The notes: generated by a model not told the origin, from the letters alone. A stretch of DNA of 64,000 bases from Kappaphycus alvarezii (GCA_002205965.3 NADL03000590.1:873001-937000), one strand, 5' to 3'; shown: positions 32,300 through 45,900, numbered from the stretch's first letter. Made by a program: numbers and translations.

Positions 32300-33201
32300 T
32301 GTAACTTTATGGCATCAGTAAAACGTGTGTCCGCTGCAGGATCCGACTCTGAGAACGGAGATTCTCTGGAATATATATACATTCAAGTTGCGGCAATAGG
32401 TGTCGATCAACACCCCTTCCAACAAACAAGTGGCGTTATTCTGGGCGAGTCTCGCCACTTGACGGGCGAACAATGTTTGCCGCGCATCAGCAATCGCAAG
32501 GTGTGCCCGTGCGGCAATACCAGTCGCAACCCGGTGGATAAGTCCCGGGCAGTCGGGTGGCAGCCCCTCAACGTGTAGAGTGGAAGGGCAATGAAGCATG
32601 GCCCAGGACCCTTTGAACGTATCAAGTCGGCAAAGCGAGTGTCCTTTCCAAGGCGAGCATGCTTAAGGGTTTAAGTGAGCATCGCGTCATGGAGGGGAGG
32701 CGGGCGGGGTCAAAGACGGATGACGGTTACGTCATAATAGTCTGTGCCCCCGTTCTCTCCAAGCGCCTTGATGTCCGGGCGAATTGCTTGGCCGCGTTGT
32801 GGGGGCTCGAGGACAAAGCATCGGGCGCCTTTAGAGAGGTCTACCGCAAACAAATGTGTTTGCGAGTCGGGCCGCCACCCGCGGGTGGATCCGTAGGCAC
32901 AGCACAGCGCGTGGTCACCGTACTGATGCATGAGTGTCGTGCATCCCCCCTTGCCGCATTCTGAAGCGGGAGGAAACAGTGGTACCCTGCAATAGAACTG
33001 CAACCACATCTTATAATTGGGGTCCGAGATGTAAGTTCCCAAGCCTGGAGCCGCTTGGCATAAAAGCCATGAGAGCCAGTCCTTGCAACCATCTCCTGAT
33101 AATGACGCTCGGAATGCCACGGTCTTCTCATCCCCCTTTGGCATGGCGTTAAAGGCCTTTTCCTCAACTGGGCGAGAGAGTTGCCTGTGCCTAAACCGCA
33201 T
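32300..33201 (-). mobile_element. LINE fragment: linker, CCHC knuckle, endonuclease, C-terminal tail
   Basis: The most complete endonuclease domain of the LINE group outside the split copy. The minus strand gives PGLGTYISDPNY, then VPLFPPASEC, GC...YGDHALCC (knuckle), GSTRGWRPD, EPPQRGQAIRPDIKALGENG and DYYDVTVIRL in one frame (33201-32710). The tail, near 32600-32380, has HVEGLPPDCPGLIHRV, AARAHLAIADARQTLFARQV and AQNNATCLLEG. The box that reads RHN or RHD in related copies reads RPD here. At least one frame change separates nuclease and tail. The RT core is absent. Confidence 0.8.
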
Positions 33202-33301
33202 AGCGCTTGGGAATTGCTCACTGCGAGTGGTGCGAAGGTTATGTCTTATGAATTTCCATTCAAACCATGTGGCAGGATCTGCAATACAAATAACGGAGCG
33301 T

Positions 33302-33842
33302 GTGCACCAGATAGAAAATAGCTGATAGCCCAGTCAACAGGCAGGCCGCGTTAGACCACTAACCGGGCATGTCAAAGGAGAGTCGTCCTATAAACTGCCC
33401 TTCAAAAATAATAATATACTGTACAGTATATATATATAATAATTCGAGAAATAGGCGGGCTAATGAGAAAGACCCAAAAATGATCGAATGCAGTGTTGAG
33501 TAAAAAATTGCGGATGCTAGCTCATCTGCTTTGCGCTATGTGTTTCATTTATCACCATTATTTGCATGTAAAGCATCTCAAAGTAAAAAAAGCAAAGATT
33601 TCATGCGTGCATATACATGGTAACAAGTTCATACTCGGTCTCGAAACCAGTTAGTAAAGGGGTACTTCTGGGGTTGGTTTACTGCAAAAGTGTTGTAATG
33701 GTTGGAAGCCTTGCCGAAACGTAATTCGTAAATCGAATGAGACAAGGTACAGTACATTGCAAATGACTGTGAGACCTTGCAAAAGATATACAAAGTACTC
33801 CATATACTCTTTTGTACACCTCGCTATCTTCCAATCTCTTAA
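33302..33842. other. No recognisable gene
   Basis: AT-rich, with TACTGTACAGTATATATATATA at about 33417. No open frame of note. Confidence 0.45.
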
Positions 33843-33905
33843 CGGGGGAATTGTGGGGTGATTTACTATTTGAAAGATATGGTGGGTTGTGGCCCGGAAT
33901 ACCCC
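33843..33905 (+). repeat. Dispersed 45-bp motif copy, long form
   Basis: GGGGGAATTGTGGGGTGATT, TACTATTTGAAAGATATGGT and GGGTTGTGGCCCGGAATACC; inverted partner at 27433-27493. Confidence 0.7.
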
Positions 33906-33980
33906 ACGGGGTGACCAGTAGTACAGTGCGCGAAAAATGAACCTGTGTTAAGTCATTGATTCTTGTACGCTACCATAAAA

Positions 33981-34020
33981 AAGGGGGAGGGTTTGAGTAT
34001 TTTACTCTTGGAAGATATAA
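33981..34020 (+). repeat. Dispersed 45-bp motif copy
   Basis: GGGGGAGGGTTTGAGTATTT, then TACTCTTGGAAGATATAACC. Confidence 0.65.
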
Positions 34021-34331
34021 CCGATCTATCCCATGGATTCCATAAATTGAACCTATTCATTCACAAGCACCACGGTTCTATTTCCCATGTAATTACTAGA
34101 AATGCAGCTGGTCAGGAAGCAGAAAAACAGATTGCCTTACAGCACACTAATAATATAACATAACCCTTACCAAATTAAAAGAAATTACAAATGATACCAA
34201 AAAGATTCCCGGGAACGCTAACTACAACTTCCGGGAAACCATAAAGCAATAGAACAAAATCCTGTTTACAGAAAAGCCAGCCTTTAAGTTGCCTCTTGGG
34301 TAGTTTTGAGCAGTTTTAATTCAGCCTAGGC

Positions 34332-35345
34332 ATGAGAAAAAGAGAGTACCTCAACGACTTCGAGAAGCGGCAGATCATAGCCATGGGGAGGGAACAGATC
34401 CCAGTGCGGGCTATCACCGAAGCGCCGGGGCGCAATGAAGGAACAGTCCAGAGTTTTCTAATGAAGCGCACTCACCGTCACAAGACGCAAACTCCAAAAA
34501 TACCAAAATTCGGAATGTGAAACTTTGAATACGATCGCCGCCAAATATGCCTCATGGCTTCCCGTGGTGAATCAAGTGTTTCGCAAATAAAGGCCACGCT
34601 GAACTGTGCGATTAAAGTCCGCTTTATCGAGCAGCTCCTCTCAAGCTGCCCGCATGTCCGCTCCCGAGAAGATAATAGGGTTCCAGCGATGATCAGTGAG
34701 CGTAAAAAAGATGACTGCAGTAGGTTCGACGATTTATCTCGAAATAGGACATCTATTTGGACTCAATTTGTGCTTCTTTATTAGAACAAGTTTAACTTGG
34801 ACGGACCGATGGAATAGCTGTGCACTGGCATGATCTCAGGAAAGAACCCCACCGTTTTTAGATTTAGCAAAATGACGGATTTCTGCAATGTTTTGGGCCG
34901 CAATTAGCTTTTATGACGATTTACCACTGATATTCATCATTTCAGGTGAAAAAACTCTAAAAAGTACTCTGAGACTTTAAACACTGTAAATGTACCGTAG
35001 GCGGCCTAAACATTCCTTAAAACAACAAAATGGACTTTTCACCAGGATGATGCTAGCATACACAGATCACAAGAAACTCATTTTTTATCCTATCGCGTAG
35101 TTATAGTTTTAGCATGGCCAACAAAGTCCCCAGACCTGCAAATTATCGAAAACGTCTGGTGTTAGCTGTCTCAACGCGTCTACGCGTGCGGTGGTCGCTT
35201 CGAGAGGGTGGCAGAATTAAAGGCTGTAATTTAGGATTTATAAGGTATGATTGACAGCAGCTACATTTTAAAGCTGTACCAAGGGCTTCCAAGGCGCATT
35301 CTAGCCGTAATTGATGCGAAAGGGGAGCCCAAAAAGTACCGAGTA
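34332..35345 (+). pseudogene. Tc1-like transposase relic
   Basis: Plus-strand relic of a Tc1 branch DDE transposase. An ATG at 34332 begins a first helix-turn-helix (YLNDFEKRQIIAMGREQIPV, then RAITEAPGRNEGTVQSFL). A second follows at about 34565 (SSVSQIKATLNCAIKVRFIE). Then come KFNLDG, IAVHWHDLRKEPH and SAMFWAAIS (34780-34910), the second catalytic box FHQDDASIH at about 35035, and VLAWPTKSPDLQIIENVW (about 35105-35160) with the third acidic residue. The end reads LSQRVYACGGRFERVAELKA and LPRRILAVIDAKGEPKKY to 35345. Spacing of the last two catalytic boxes is close to DD34E. Several stops and frame changes make it dead. The terminal repeats were not identified. Confidence 0.85.
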
Positions 35346-38300
35346 CTAAGTAAAGTGAAATCTTTTTTTCTTGTACTATTTGTAATTTCGTTGCTACTGA
35401 ATTTGAGTATTTATACGATAACTCTGACCGAGACCATTAGTTTTAGAAAATTTTGGCGACTATTTGGATGGCCATTTACAGGTACGTTCTGCCTTTAATA
35501 TTTGAAATAATTTTTTGGCGCTGTAGAGTACGTTTTTTGGTTCTCGTGGTTCACAAAAGTTCATTTTTAGCACACGGTACTTATTAATATATTAAACACT
35601 TAAAAACATATGAATCGTATAGAGTATTTATAAAAAACCCAACAACAATTATTCATTTTCGGACAGAAAAGATAAACTCATCAACTAATGAAAATGCATG
35701 AAATTCATCCGTTTAATGGCTATTTGTGAAGCCCTGACTAAGCAGAACTTGAGCATGGCGCATAGCCCAGTAGATTCAAATCTCATAGCTCAGCTACTGC
35801 TCAATTCCAGAATTGCTGTCGCTTTCAAGTAACTTCACTTTCATTCTAGCCTTTCGTTTCCTGCGAAAATACTCCTACACTTGCATAGGTTCCTTGCAGT
35901 GTGCACTTCAGTGTCCAAAGAACGGTTCCTGAGCCGAAGATAAGCCTGTAAGTCCAAATTTTGAAGTGGATGTGTCCTTACATGTGTATAGTCAATGCTA
36001 GGCAGTATCGGAAAATATGACCGTAAATTACTTCAGACCATCTCCATTCCGGTAAAATAAGACAAAAAAGTACGCAGCTTCGTCAAAGTAAGCTTTCACC
36101 ACCGAATCTATATGAGCAAACCTTGTAACTACACAATTTCTATTCCGTTGATAAGTGCTGTTTTGCAGTCATTGATTGCAAAAAAGCACGAGAATGCCCT
36201 CCAATACCCTTGTTCCCTTTATCCTCCATTATAGTCTAAATATCACGACATTTATCACATAAGCTCCGCCAAGTCTTCCCAGAAACGTCTGTGCCGAAAT
36301 TTATAAAAGGAACACGAGGAATTTCTCGATTCTCCGGAAACCTTTTCAGATCTCAAACCGAACCAGGGTAGTGCTTCGTCTAACCAGTCTAATTTTCTTT
36401 CTGAGGGACTGAATTATCTATTTTAATTCCATAGAGCTTCTGTTTTCCAGTAAAAATATATTTACTTCCGGAATTCTTCCATCAGATCGACGAAATTATT
36501 CAATTATTACATCAATAACTTATTTTGCTAATTCTGAATTGCAAAACCGAGCCCTGTCACGTTACAGGTTTTTTATAGTACACTGGAAACTCTGGTTATC
36601 AGCGGAAGAATTGTTGAGAAAATAGCAGTTAATTTTACAAACCTGTTCACTAGAGAGTCTCAAAAATAAGGCCTTTCTTACTGAAAACGTATGCCGAAAA
36701 AACCGTGTGAGAACCATTTTCGTGTACTGTGAGCATCATGAAATACACGTCTTTACCGGAGATGTCACTTTTAATTTCTCCTCTCACGTTGTAGGGCGTT
36801 GTCACAAAGTAGTAGACCCCAGAGGTCCTAGAGTTCTTCTGGACTAAAGTTCATAAAGTTTGCAAAATTATTGTTCGCTCTCCCCGGCTATCAAAACTCA
36901 TGAAATACAGGGCATCGATGTTCGCTCTCCAGGGAAGCTTTTTCAAAATGATCACCACTACACCTCCTTATTGTGATATGCTGTTCGATAAAAGCCTCAA
37001 ATAGTATCAGCAGGCCGTTTGCTACATCTTTGAAAGATTTTAGGGAAGGAAAAGTCGGCGATGTTTCAGTTTGAGTGCTTTCTGGAGAGCTGAGAGACAT
37101 GGAACATGAGAGAGATAGATGGCGTTAATTGCAGTTACGTTTTGATAAAGTGGTGTGATTTTAAGTGAATATTCCAATTAATGGCCCCTAGAAACTTAAA
37201 ATATTGTAAGAGACTACCACACCACACAAAATAGGCGGACCTTTGTTTTTCAGTTTCGAGTTTTCGAACTACTTTAGACTTGTCGTAAAAACATGTGCCT
37301 GGTAGATTTTTAACTGTTTGCATCAAATGCATGGTTTGCTTTTCACTCATTATTATATACTTGATTACTATTTTATTAATAAAACAAGCTCTGTTCATGC
37401 AAAAGCTTTTAATTAAAAAAATCCATTCTTCAAATGTCGTAAAGCACTAATTTACGACGTGTCAGTCAATATAGGTCCGCAAAAATATAGCCACCCATGG
37501 TGAAAAGTGGTCCCGTTACCGGACTCGGTTGCTGAGAAGTTATATTGTGTTACTTATGCTAATAGTATAGTGAAACGCTCTAGCGTTCACTAGGTATTTT
37601 CGAACTTGCTCCCTGTATTTTGCAGTGAGAAACACGCCTCCCCACTGCATTCTTAAATATTGAAAGCAGTGCCGCAGGAACTACACCATCCATATGAAAA
37701 TATATTCTCCCCAAAACCCACTGTGTGTATTACCCATGCATTCCCAAAGCATTGATTGGTCGAAAAAGCCTAAAAATCACAGTGAAATATACTGTGACGA
37801 GGTTTCAGTTATACTGATTTCCCCGACGGATAAATGTAATGAAATTACGATCCTGCTTGATACCGCTTATTAAGAATGCGTATGTGATATAGTACAAGTC
37901 AACCGAACCAGAGATTTCCTGGAAGGTGAGGTAGACTCATATTCGCAAATTTTTATTACTTTATATCAAAAGAAGGGGATAGAGAGAACCGAAAATGATT
38001 CTTTTCTTTTCCAGAGCCTGAAAAAGTTTGGGACAATATTGGAAGGTTTTCATATTCCAGTTGCAGTAAATTGGGTGACCAAAAGTGGGAATTCAGTGAA
38101 AATATGTTTTTTTATCTAATGAACATGACAAAATAAATGGGCGGTAGAATATTATTTGTAAGGGATTTAACATAAAAAAATTAAGTCAAAAAATTAGTTA
38201 CAAATTTTATAAACTTGCTCTCTGATTATGCGTACGAGGAATTCGTAGGAAAGATGGAAAAATTGTACTCTATGATACCGATAAAACAGGTTATCGTGTG

Positions 38301-41300
38301 ATTCTGGAACTTCTGTAAGGCTAAATGCCCCATTTTTAGGTTCAGTTATGCAGGATTTCCAATGTCTTAGCATGTTGTTCCTACTTTTATATTCACTGAT
38401 TTCATGAAAATGGCAGAGTAGATACGCTGCAGGCGAGAATTTTCAGCGATGCTATTACCCAAGCGATAGTTTGGAGAAAGAAATAAGCTACAAATACACC
38501 AAGCATAAACGTTATGGCAGCAAAGTGTAATTTACTTCCTAATGGGATAGCTATTGATTGAACTAAACAATCTAATTCGTTCTCCTATTTTTAAATCAGG
38601 AAGATGATGCTCCACTGGAATGCAGTTGAGTAAAAAAAGAATATAGATAAGAGGCCCATGGTAAACTCCGTAATTTTGGCTCCGTATCATTTAAATTCAT
38701 GAAAGTAGATATCCATTAGATGAAACCGAGTTACTATGATATTGTAAGAGTTATAAGTACACAATTAGATTCATCATCTTCAATAGTAAGGCCACCGCGC
38801 GGTGTTCTATCAGTGGCACAAGAAATCAATAGTTGAAAGATCTCTACTGATAATATTACAGTCATAAATTGAATCCCCGCTTTTTGCTGCATGGGAAATA
38901 GTAATAGAGTACCAGGATGGATTTTTAAATTTCCGGTGCAGCCACTAACAACTTACATATTAATTATTACTCGCTGATAAAAGTAGACAGCCGATAATTC
39001 AATTGTTTGAGGACTTGGCTGTCGAATATTGCTGAATCTAATATTGAAACACACAAAGAGTCCTACAGAGCTCATTAGATATTTTGGCGCTATATTGAAA
39101 TTTTAATGTCGTGCAAACCAGCAATCGTCTTCAATTAGTACAATTTGGAGCCATTTGACTTTTGCTGAGAAAAAAGTTTAATTTTTTTGTAATGATATTC
39201 AAAATTTGCAGTTATTAGGTATTTTAATGCTGTAAAGGTGAATGATTTTTGAAAGTGAATGATTTTTGAAAGATAGTATCTTTTTACAGACTTTATACTT
39301 CTCCACATTCTTTACAATCCCTACTGAAACCACTATTTACTCTTTTCTGTGTTTACTATTTGCGATTGGGATCTAACGGGTATGTAATAGTATACATTAA
39401 CTATTGATCAATATATAACCATTGGTTTCTTTTCCATGTATCTCACTTTCATATGATTCAAAACCATTAGTAACTTTCATAACTATCCTACCGCCAGTAA
39501 AATTCACATAAGTCACACAAGACGCAAGTAACAAATTCTCTGCTGCCGATGAACAGAACAGGAATGAAGGCACAGATCGGCTTGGTTCAAGTGTTTACAA
39601 AGATGAAAGCTGTCTTATCGTTTCAAACTTCGGTAGAAGCACAGAATAATCCAATCCAAAATTCCTAAGTCGACACTGCAGCGTTGGAGCCAAATTTTGG
39701 CACTGAAGATAGGAACAGACGAAACATGTCCTTTTTAATAAACCTCAAAGGACTAAACCTTGTTATAATATTCACAGCTGAACAATAAGTGGAAATAATT
39801 GCTCTTATATCTAGTGAGCTGACTGGAGAACTATTTTTGCATCTTTATACATTGTATGACACCGCATGCCATTAATATGATAAATTTACAAGTACAGCGA
39901 AAGATATTTGCGATTATGAAACGTTAGAATTTCAGAGCTAGGAAACGATAACTTTTCAGAGCTACGAAGGTATATAAAGCCCAACTCAGGTAATATTTGT
40001 TGCTAGGATGCTCACCTTAAGGTACAGCTTCGTCTTCAATGTTTCATTGTAGCCCCATTGGCTTTCTTTTATGAGCATGTGGAGTTGTTTTACAGAATGT
40101 AAATTATACGGGTTCTTCACACAAAAGTCGATGAAACGATATTTTCTCTTAAAACTACTAAATAAGAAAGAAAGAAAAGAATAATGTTTCTTCGGTAGGG
40201 TGAAAACAACTTAGCAGAATTTTTTTCAATACGTCAAATTAACTACTGAAATTCTGAGTGCAAGCGCAATGGAGGTAGGTTTGGAAAATTTTATGGGTTT
40301 CAAGGGTATTAATGATCCAAATCCCTGCAATTGAGTTTATGCGGAAAAGATATCATCGTTGACACCTGAGGCATCCACAAATATGCCCCCAACGAAATAT
40401 ATTTTGAGATTTGACAGTTATTGTACGATGTGCGCACCAAAATGCTTTCTAAAACGGATATATTCGAGGATGGAAAATAGAAAAAGCTGGAAAGTTATGT
40501 AGACATTCTTTTAAGTGGCTTAATGTTTTCGCAATATGAGAAAATTTAAATCTGCATCTTAAAAACCTTAAGAGATACATATTTTTTATCTATGAGACAC
40601 ATATACCGTAATGAACCCCCATAAAATATACTGAGCCGAGGAAAGAGTACAAAATGTTCCCATACTACAGTGGTTGATGTCATACTTCTTAAACTCATAA
40701 AGTATCCATCCTTTGGCTGTAAGCGTTGTACTCTTCGCGTTAGAGGGGCTATGTATATTTCAAAATCACTGCTTTTAAAATCATTTTCAATTGGATATAG
40801 TTTTCTCAAATAGGTAAAGTTCATATCGGTAATCATACTGCTCGATCCAGGACTTAACCCAAAATTTCAAGATACAGGCTGACAACAGTCACGCAGTCCC
40901 TCTTTTTGAAAAGTTGAGGACCACAACTTTCGAAAAAAAGACCCTCTTCGGCAAACGCTTTACGCAAATTCTCTGTTTTCGAAAATACGTGTAACTGGGT
41001 CATTTTGTTTAGTAAGAGTGTTCTATCTACTTTATGGTTAGGTATCAGTATCAAATTCGCAGTAGCTTACTCCCGTCCACCAAGAGAGGTCAATTTTATT
41101 CCTTAAGTACCTTAGAATGATAAATTTAGTAATTTTTGGTATCATATGCTCTTTAGGAGAAAAACGTTTAATACTAGAGGGGTTACATCTCTCTTACGCG
41201 GCAAGCGGCACGGTGAGAAGTTTTGCGATCAATTATATAGGTCTTCACGCGACTAAATCAATCGATTTTTCCATAGCGTTGAGCTTTTTGACTGCCTACT

Positions 41301-44300
41301 AGAATCGATTATGATTTTACTTCGTCTTTTTAGAGTAGTGGAAGCCATTTTGGTATTAAAAGAGTGACAGAATACGACGGGGACCAAATTTCGCAATTTA
41401 AGGAGAGCACGGAGAATTTTTCGTGAATTAAAGATGAAACGGTACATGAGCACCCATAAAAGGCAAGATACGACAAGGCAGCGGCCATTTCGCTTTGCAG
41501 GTTATTGTGGACTTGCCGAAATCATAACGGTGAGTTCGGATTATGCGAATAGTCGCGAAAAAGTTTCACAAGGAAAAAGACCACTGTTTAGTTGTCTATG
41601 AGTACAAGGGGTTATTCGTGGACATTTAGTGATGAATTGGTCATGCTTACATTGAATTGTTTGCGGATATCCACATTAGAGCACAGTGTCGATGGGAATA
41701 GATTTCAAATGGCGGGAGCAACGTATGTATTGATTATATAATTCAAAGACATTATGTGGAGAATCTACTGATGTGTCTAAACTAGTAATAATCAGTTTTA
41801 AATGATATCAGAACGTGCGGCCTGAATAATTGGATTCGTTTAAGCATCTGCAAGATTCTTCGAGCTTCTAAAAACAATATATCCGATGTGAGGTGGTCAT
41901 AAAAGACCACATGGGCCGCTTCAATGACCAAAACCACCCGCTTTTTGGAATTCCTTGATCCTTTGCTGAAGATGTCGAAAAAAAGGTGTTGACTGTAAAC
42001 ACCTATACGGGTACCCGCTTCTGAAGGATGTGGGTTAAGTCGAGGAAGTATGCGATCTCGATGTCGAACATGTCGCTAAATTTGAGTACTTACTCGCTAT
42101 TACGGATCTCCTAAGTCGAAGAGCCTTATAGATCTTGAAGAAGTTCTGTAAATCTTTCCCATTTTCATCTCAGAGGAAGACAAAGTGGCCGAGCTGTGAC
42201 GATAGGTATGCCTTGTTTGCGAAGGAAGCGTTAGAGAATCTGACAATGCAAAGAAAGCTGGACTCTAGTATGTGACTCTTGGGAAACAAGCGATTATCGA
42301 TAGATCACCTGATTGCATTGTTGCGATAGAGATCGTGTGATGCTTTGTTTGTCAGTCATCCTTTCTCTACAACTTGCATGAGTTGAGAGATTCCGAATAG
42401 GATACTTGGGCGAGACTGGGAAAGCGATGCAAGCCTCCTTCGCGTTGATTGAAAGTAGGAGAAGAAGAAGACTTTCGGTATCTTCTCTATCTTCCGCAGT
42501 TATCCCGATTTGTCGATAAGATTCGCCGTCCTTGTCTTGAAAATGAAGCATCAGTTCATTCATCGCTTTACCGGAAATTTTAGAAGCAAGTACTCTGTTT
42601 GCGTCACGTTGCGTGATCATTGTTTTCCAGAACCTTCTCCGGAGAGGCTCAAGATAGGGCTCAACAATTCCGAGGCCCAAGAGGGCTTATATTCCGGTGT
42701 TGCTGAGTTCAACTTCTGCGATGAGAGCCAGATGGATGAACTTCGAACCAAATTGAAATCCTTGGTCTTTGAGTATGTGAGGCGGCCTGCAACTGTACAC
42801 AGTGGCTCAAAATTCCAAAAAACGCCCCATAAGGCTTCAGTTGGGACATATTAGAGGCAGGTTTCTGCTCACAACCGCTTAGCTTCGTCAAAGATGTGTA
42901 GTAGATGGTCCCCGATAATCTACATGATATTGCAGAAGATTCGTACACTAAAGCGTGGATTTTCTGTAAGTTTAGGGACATGGAATCTATTTAAAGCATT
43001 CTGATACGTTGGAATGGATATCAGTGTTTCCATATATCTTAATTTATTCAGTGTCTTCGGAGTAGCCTCTTTTGAGGAGCACTTCTGATCAGAGTGAACA
43101 GTTTCGTAGCGCTCAGATGAAAGAATTAAAGATTTAGTCGGTTCAGTCTAGCTCTTGTGGATTGCACGCTCTTTTGAACGTTCATCAGTGCAAAGAAATG
43201 ATGGCTAGCAGAACGAATTTTTGGTATGAACTATTCATCGACGAAGTATTTATGACTGCAGAGCGATGTTGTTGAATGCACTTCACGGGGCGGTAAGGTA
43301 CAGTACATGACCACAAACTTTCATCATCCATAACATCAAATTCGAGTAGGGCCAGTACATCAACGTTTACGATGTCCATCTACACTAAAAGCGCCAGAAT
43401 TTGGGCTGGAGTTAACATTTGAATAGACATGCAGCCTTAAAATCAAAGATGCTTCAGTAACACGGAAACGATGCTCAGAGGGCAATTTTTTGCGAGAATG
43501 GATTCCCAACATGCTCAGTATGCGTTTGAGTTACTTGCAGTCTGTGAAGGACTATGGTATACTGATATCCTAGAGGAAACTTGGGACTCTTTCAGTTTCG
43601 CGAGCCTACTAACGTGAACTGAGCATGCAATCGCAATATTGATATCTATTTTCTTCTCGAGGGACTAATTTATTTTTTCTGAGCACAAAAATGCGCTTTC
43701 ATTGCTTCCCTTCGCCGATTCGCAAATCCTGGCAGTTCGCCCTGAATGAGCCTGGTAAGCCATTTATAGCGGCTCTGACATAGGTCTGGAATACGTCCTC
43801 ATATACAGATTTAACCTTATTCAACTATTCAGCGGGGGTTGTTGGCTTTTTTGTTCACCCGATGCTTTTAAATTGTTGAGATCCTTTTTTTCCTAATCCA
43901 TAAAAGAATCGAATTCTGCAAGTTCTTTGTTTTCGGTGACATAAGTTTCCTTTTGGAATTCTTCTGCGATCTGTTCTTCGCGATATTCGTACGAGTTCTG
44001 CTCTGACTTTATGAAATCATCCAGTACATACACAGATGATTTTAAAGTCTAAAGAAGGTAGTTAAGGTAAGCCTTAATAGCTTTCAGGTCACATTTGTGG
44101 CCGCGCTTCCAATTCTAAAATCCACACTCATAACATTGCGGCCCACGCCTGTGTGACGAACGGTTTTCTTTCGGAAGCGATGTTTGAGTTCGACCATCCA
44201 GACCATGGAAGCTCTTCTGTCATTTTAGGTGTGGAAGTTTGCCGCCCTTTCGCATATGATTGGTCTTAAGTCCTCCTCTTCAGTGGATCCAGTTTTTGGG

Positions 44301-45900
44301 GAGCCACGGTTCCTGTCCTTCTCTAAGGTGAGCATATCCAGATACCGTTTGCGTTGGGAAGAATCTTTTACAGCTGCGACAAGGCCATTGAAAGGAAGGT
44401 CCTAGCGTACCCATGTTTATTATAGAAGAAGGGTAATCTTTATTGAAGGAGGCGAGGGTTCACTCATTAGTGTCCAGGGCAAGGAATCTACCAGTTACGG
44501 CGTGTGCCGTGAGCTTTAGGGTTAGGGATGAGATCGTAGTTAGGAAGCTTAGTTATTTAGTAGTCGAACTCGTACCACGGCGACGAGCAAGTAGGGAGGA
44601 TATGAAGGGGAACAATGCTCGGGAAGATTTTCCGACGGCACTGCATGTGTCGAAGCCGGAAGGGTGAAACTTGGTGTTGACAGACGTTTTAGGGGCGTCC
44701 GTCCGAGATACTAATTCTATTGCCGGAACGTTCTTCATAAAATTTATATTTTATTTTCATCGTCGCGTAATGTCGATAAAAATTACAGAAGGAGTTTTTT
44801 AATCTTCTGTACTAGCCTAGTGAGTTCGATTGGAACATCAGTGATGCTGTTAAATTCCATGGTTGAATGTAGATGAATAATTTACAATAAACCTTTCTTG
44901 CGCAGCATTTTCATGTCGCTTTTATACTCTTTGATCATGATAATAGCTTTGAACTCTTGTTTTATATCGTAATAGAAATTGTTGAAATGATACAACGAGC
45001 GCCGTCAGAGTGAATAGGATACCAGCTGCCTTTTGAATGCCTGAATATTCTTTTATTGTGGTAATTACTCTTATAAACACAACTTTTTGGTGATTTATTG
45101 AGAGATTTCCACGCTGAAACTGTTTCTTTTGTCTATATTCAAGGTGCAAGTGTAATATCGGGTCACTGTAGGAATCTCCATTTTTGCGATTGGGACGAGA
45201 AGCAGCTTCAGCGACAGAAGCAGCGGGTTAGCTCGTGGCTGAAGCACTCAATGAGGCCCTAGCAGCGGCCCTCGCGTTCGGGATCGGAGAACGCGGGGGT
45301 TGAGTGTTTAGTTTGTCAGATGATTTGGGTTTTCCATAAGAGGTAGGTATAGACTGCATTGCATGTTTATCCTTGAAAAAATCGAAAACTTGACGGAAGA
45401 AATCTAAATTTCAGCTTACGAAATGGGAAAGCCAAACATACATATACATGCGCTTGTCACTCATGTTATCAAGGCTGCTAACACTTTCCGAGAAATATTC
45501 CTCTGCAATTCTGCCGAAAACATCTTTTCTACTTCAAAAATATTTCTGGGCGCAAATAAGGGCTGTTGGAAGAATTCGATAACAATGATGAAATGAGCAG
45601 GGGGCATCGTGAATTTGAGATACTGAATAACATCTTGCGGATCGGATTTTTCGAACATAGACGCAAAAGAATCTGCTACATCAGCATAATGTCCAAAGTG
45701 TTCCAAGTCAAGCTTTGACGCGTCGAAAGCACCTTGGAGGGAAAGAACTGAATGGAAAATGTTGATCTTCTTTAATATCTTGTCAGTCATATTCTTGAAG
45801 GGAGCTCGAATCATGGGAGCTCTGGAGGGGGCAAAAGGTATTACTTGAGTATATCCCAGTGATTAGTAGAAGAATAAAAGGTGCAAAAGAAAGGCAAAGA
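35346..45900. other. Long AT-rich stretch without recognisable genes
   Basis: Over 10 kb of AT-rich sequence in which all open frames are short. Those at 36891-37398, 40546-41054, 42294-42854 and 45461-45814 were read and match no family I know. The two at 42.3-42.9 kb have a coding-like composition, and TTGTTGAGCCCT there recurs at about 57455. I saw no convincing tRNA or organelle-like sequence. It reads like old, decayed intergenic DNA. Confidence 0.5.

Noticed and set aside
42294-42854. Overlapping frames of 128 and 114 codons
   Set aside because: Coding-like composition and the shared word TTGTTGAGCCCT with 57455, but no domain; too little to call a gene or an element.
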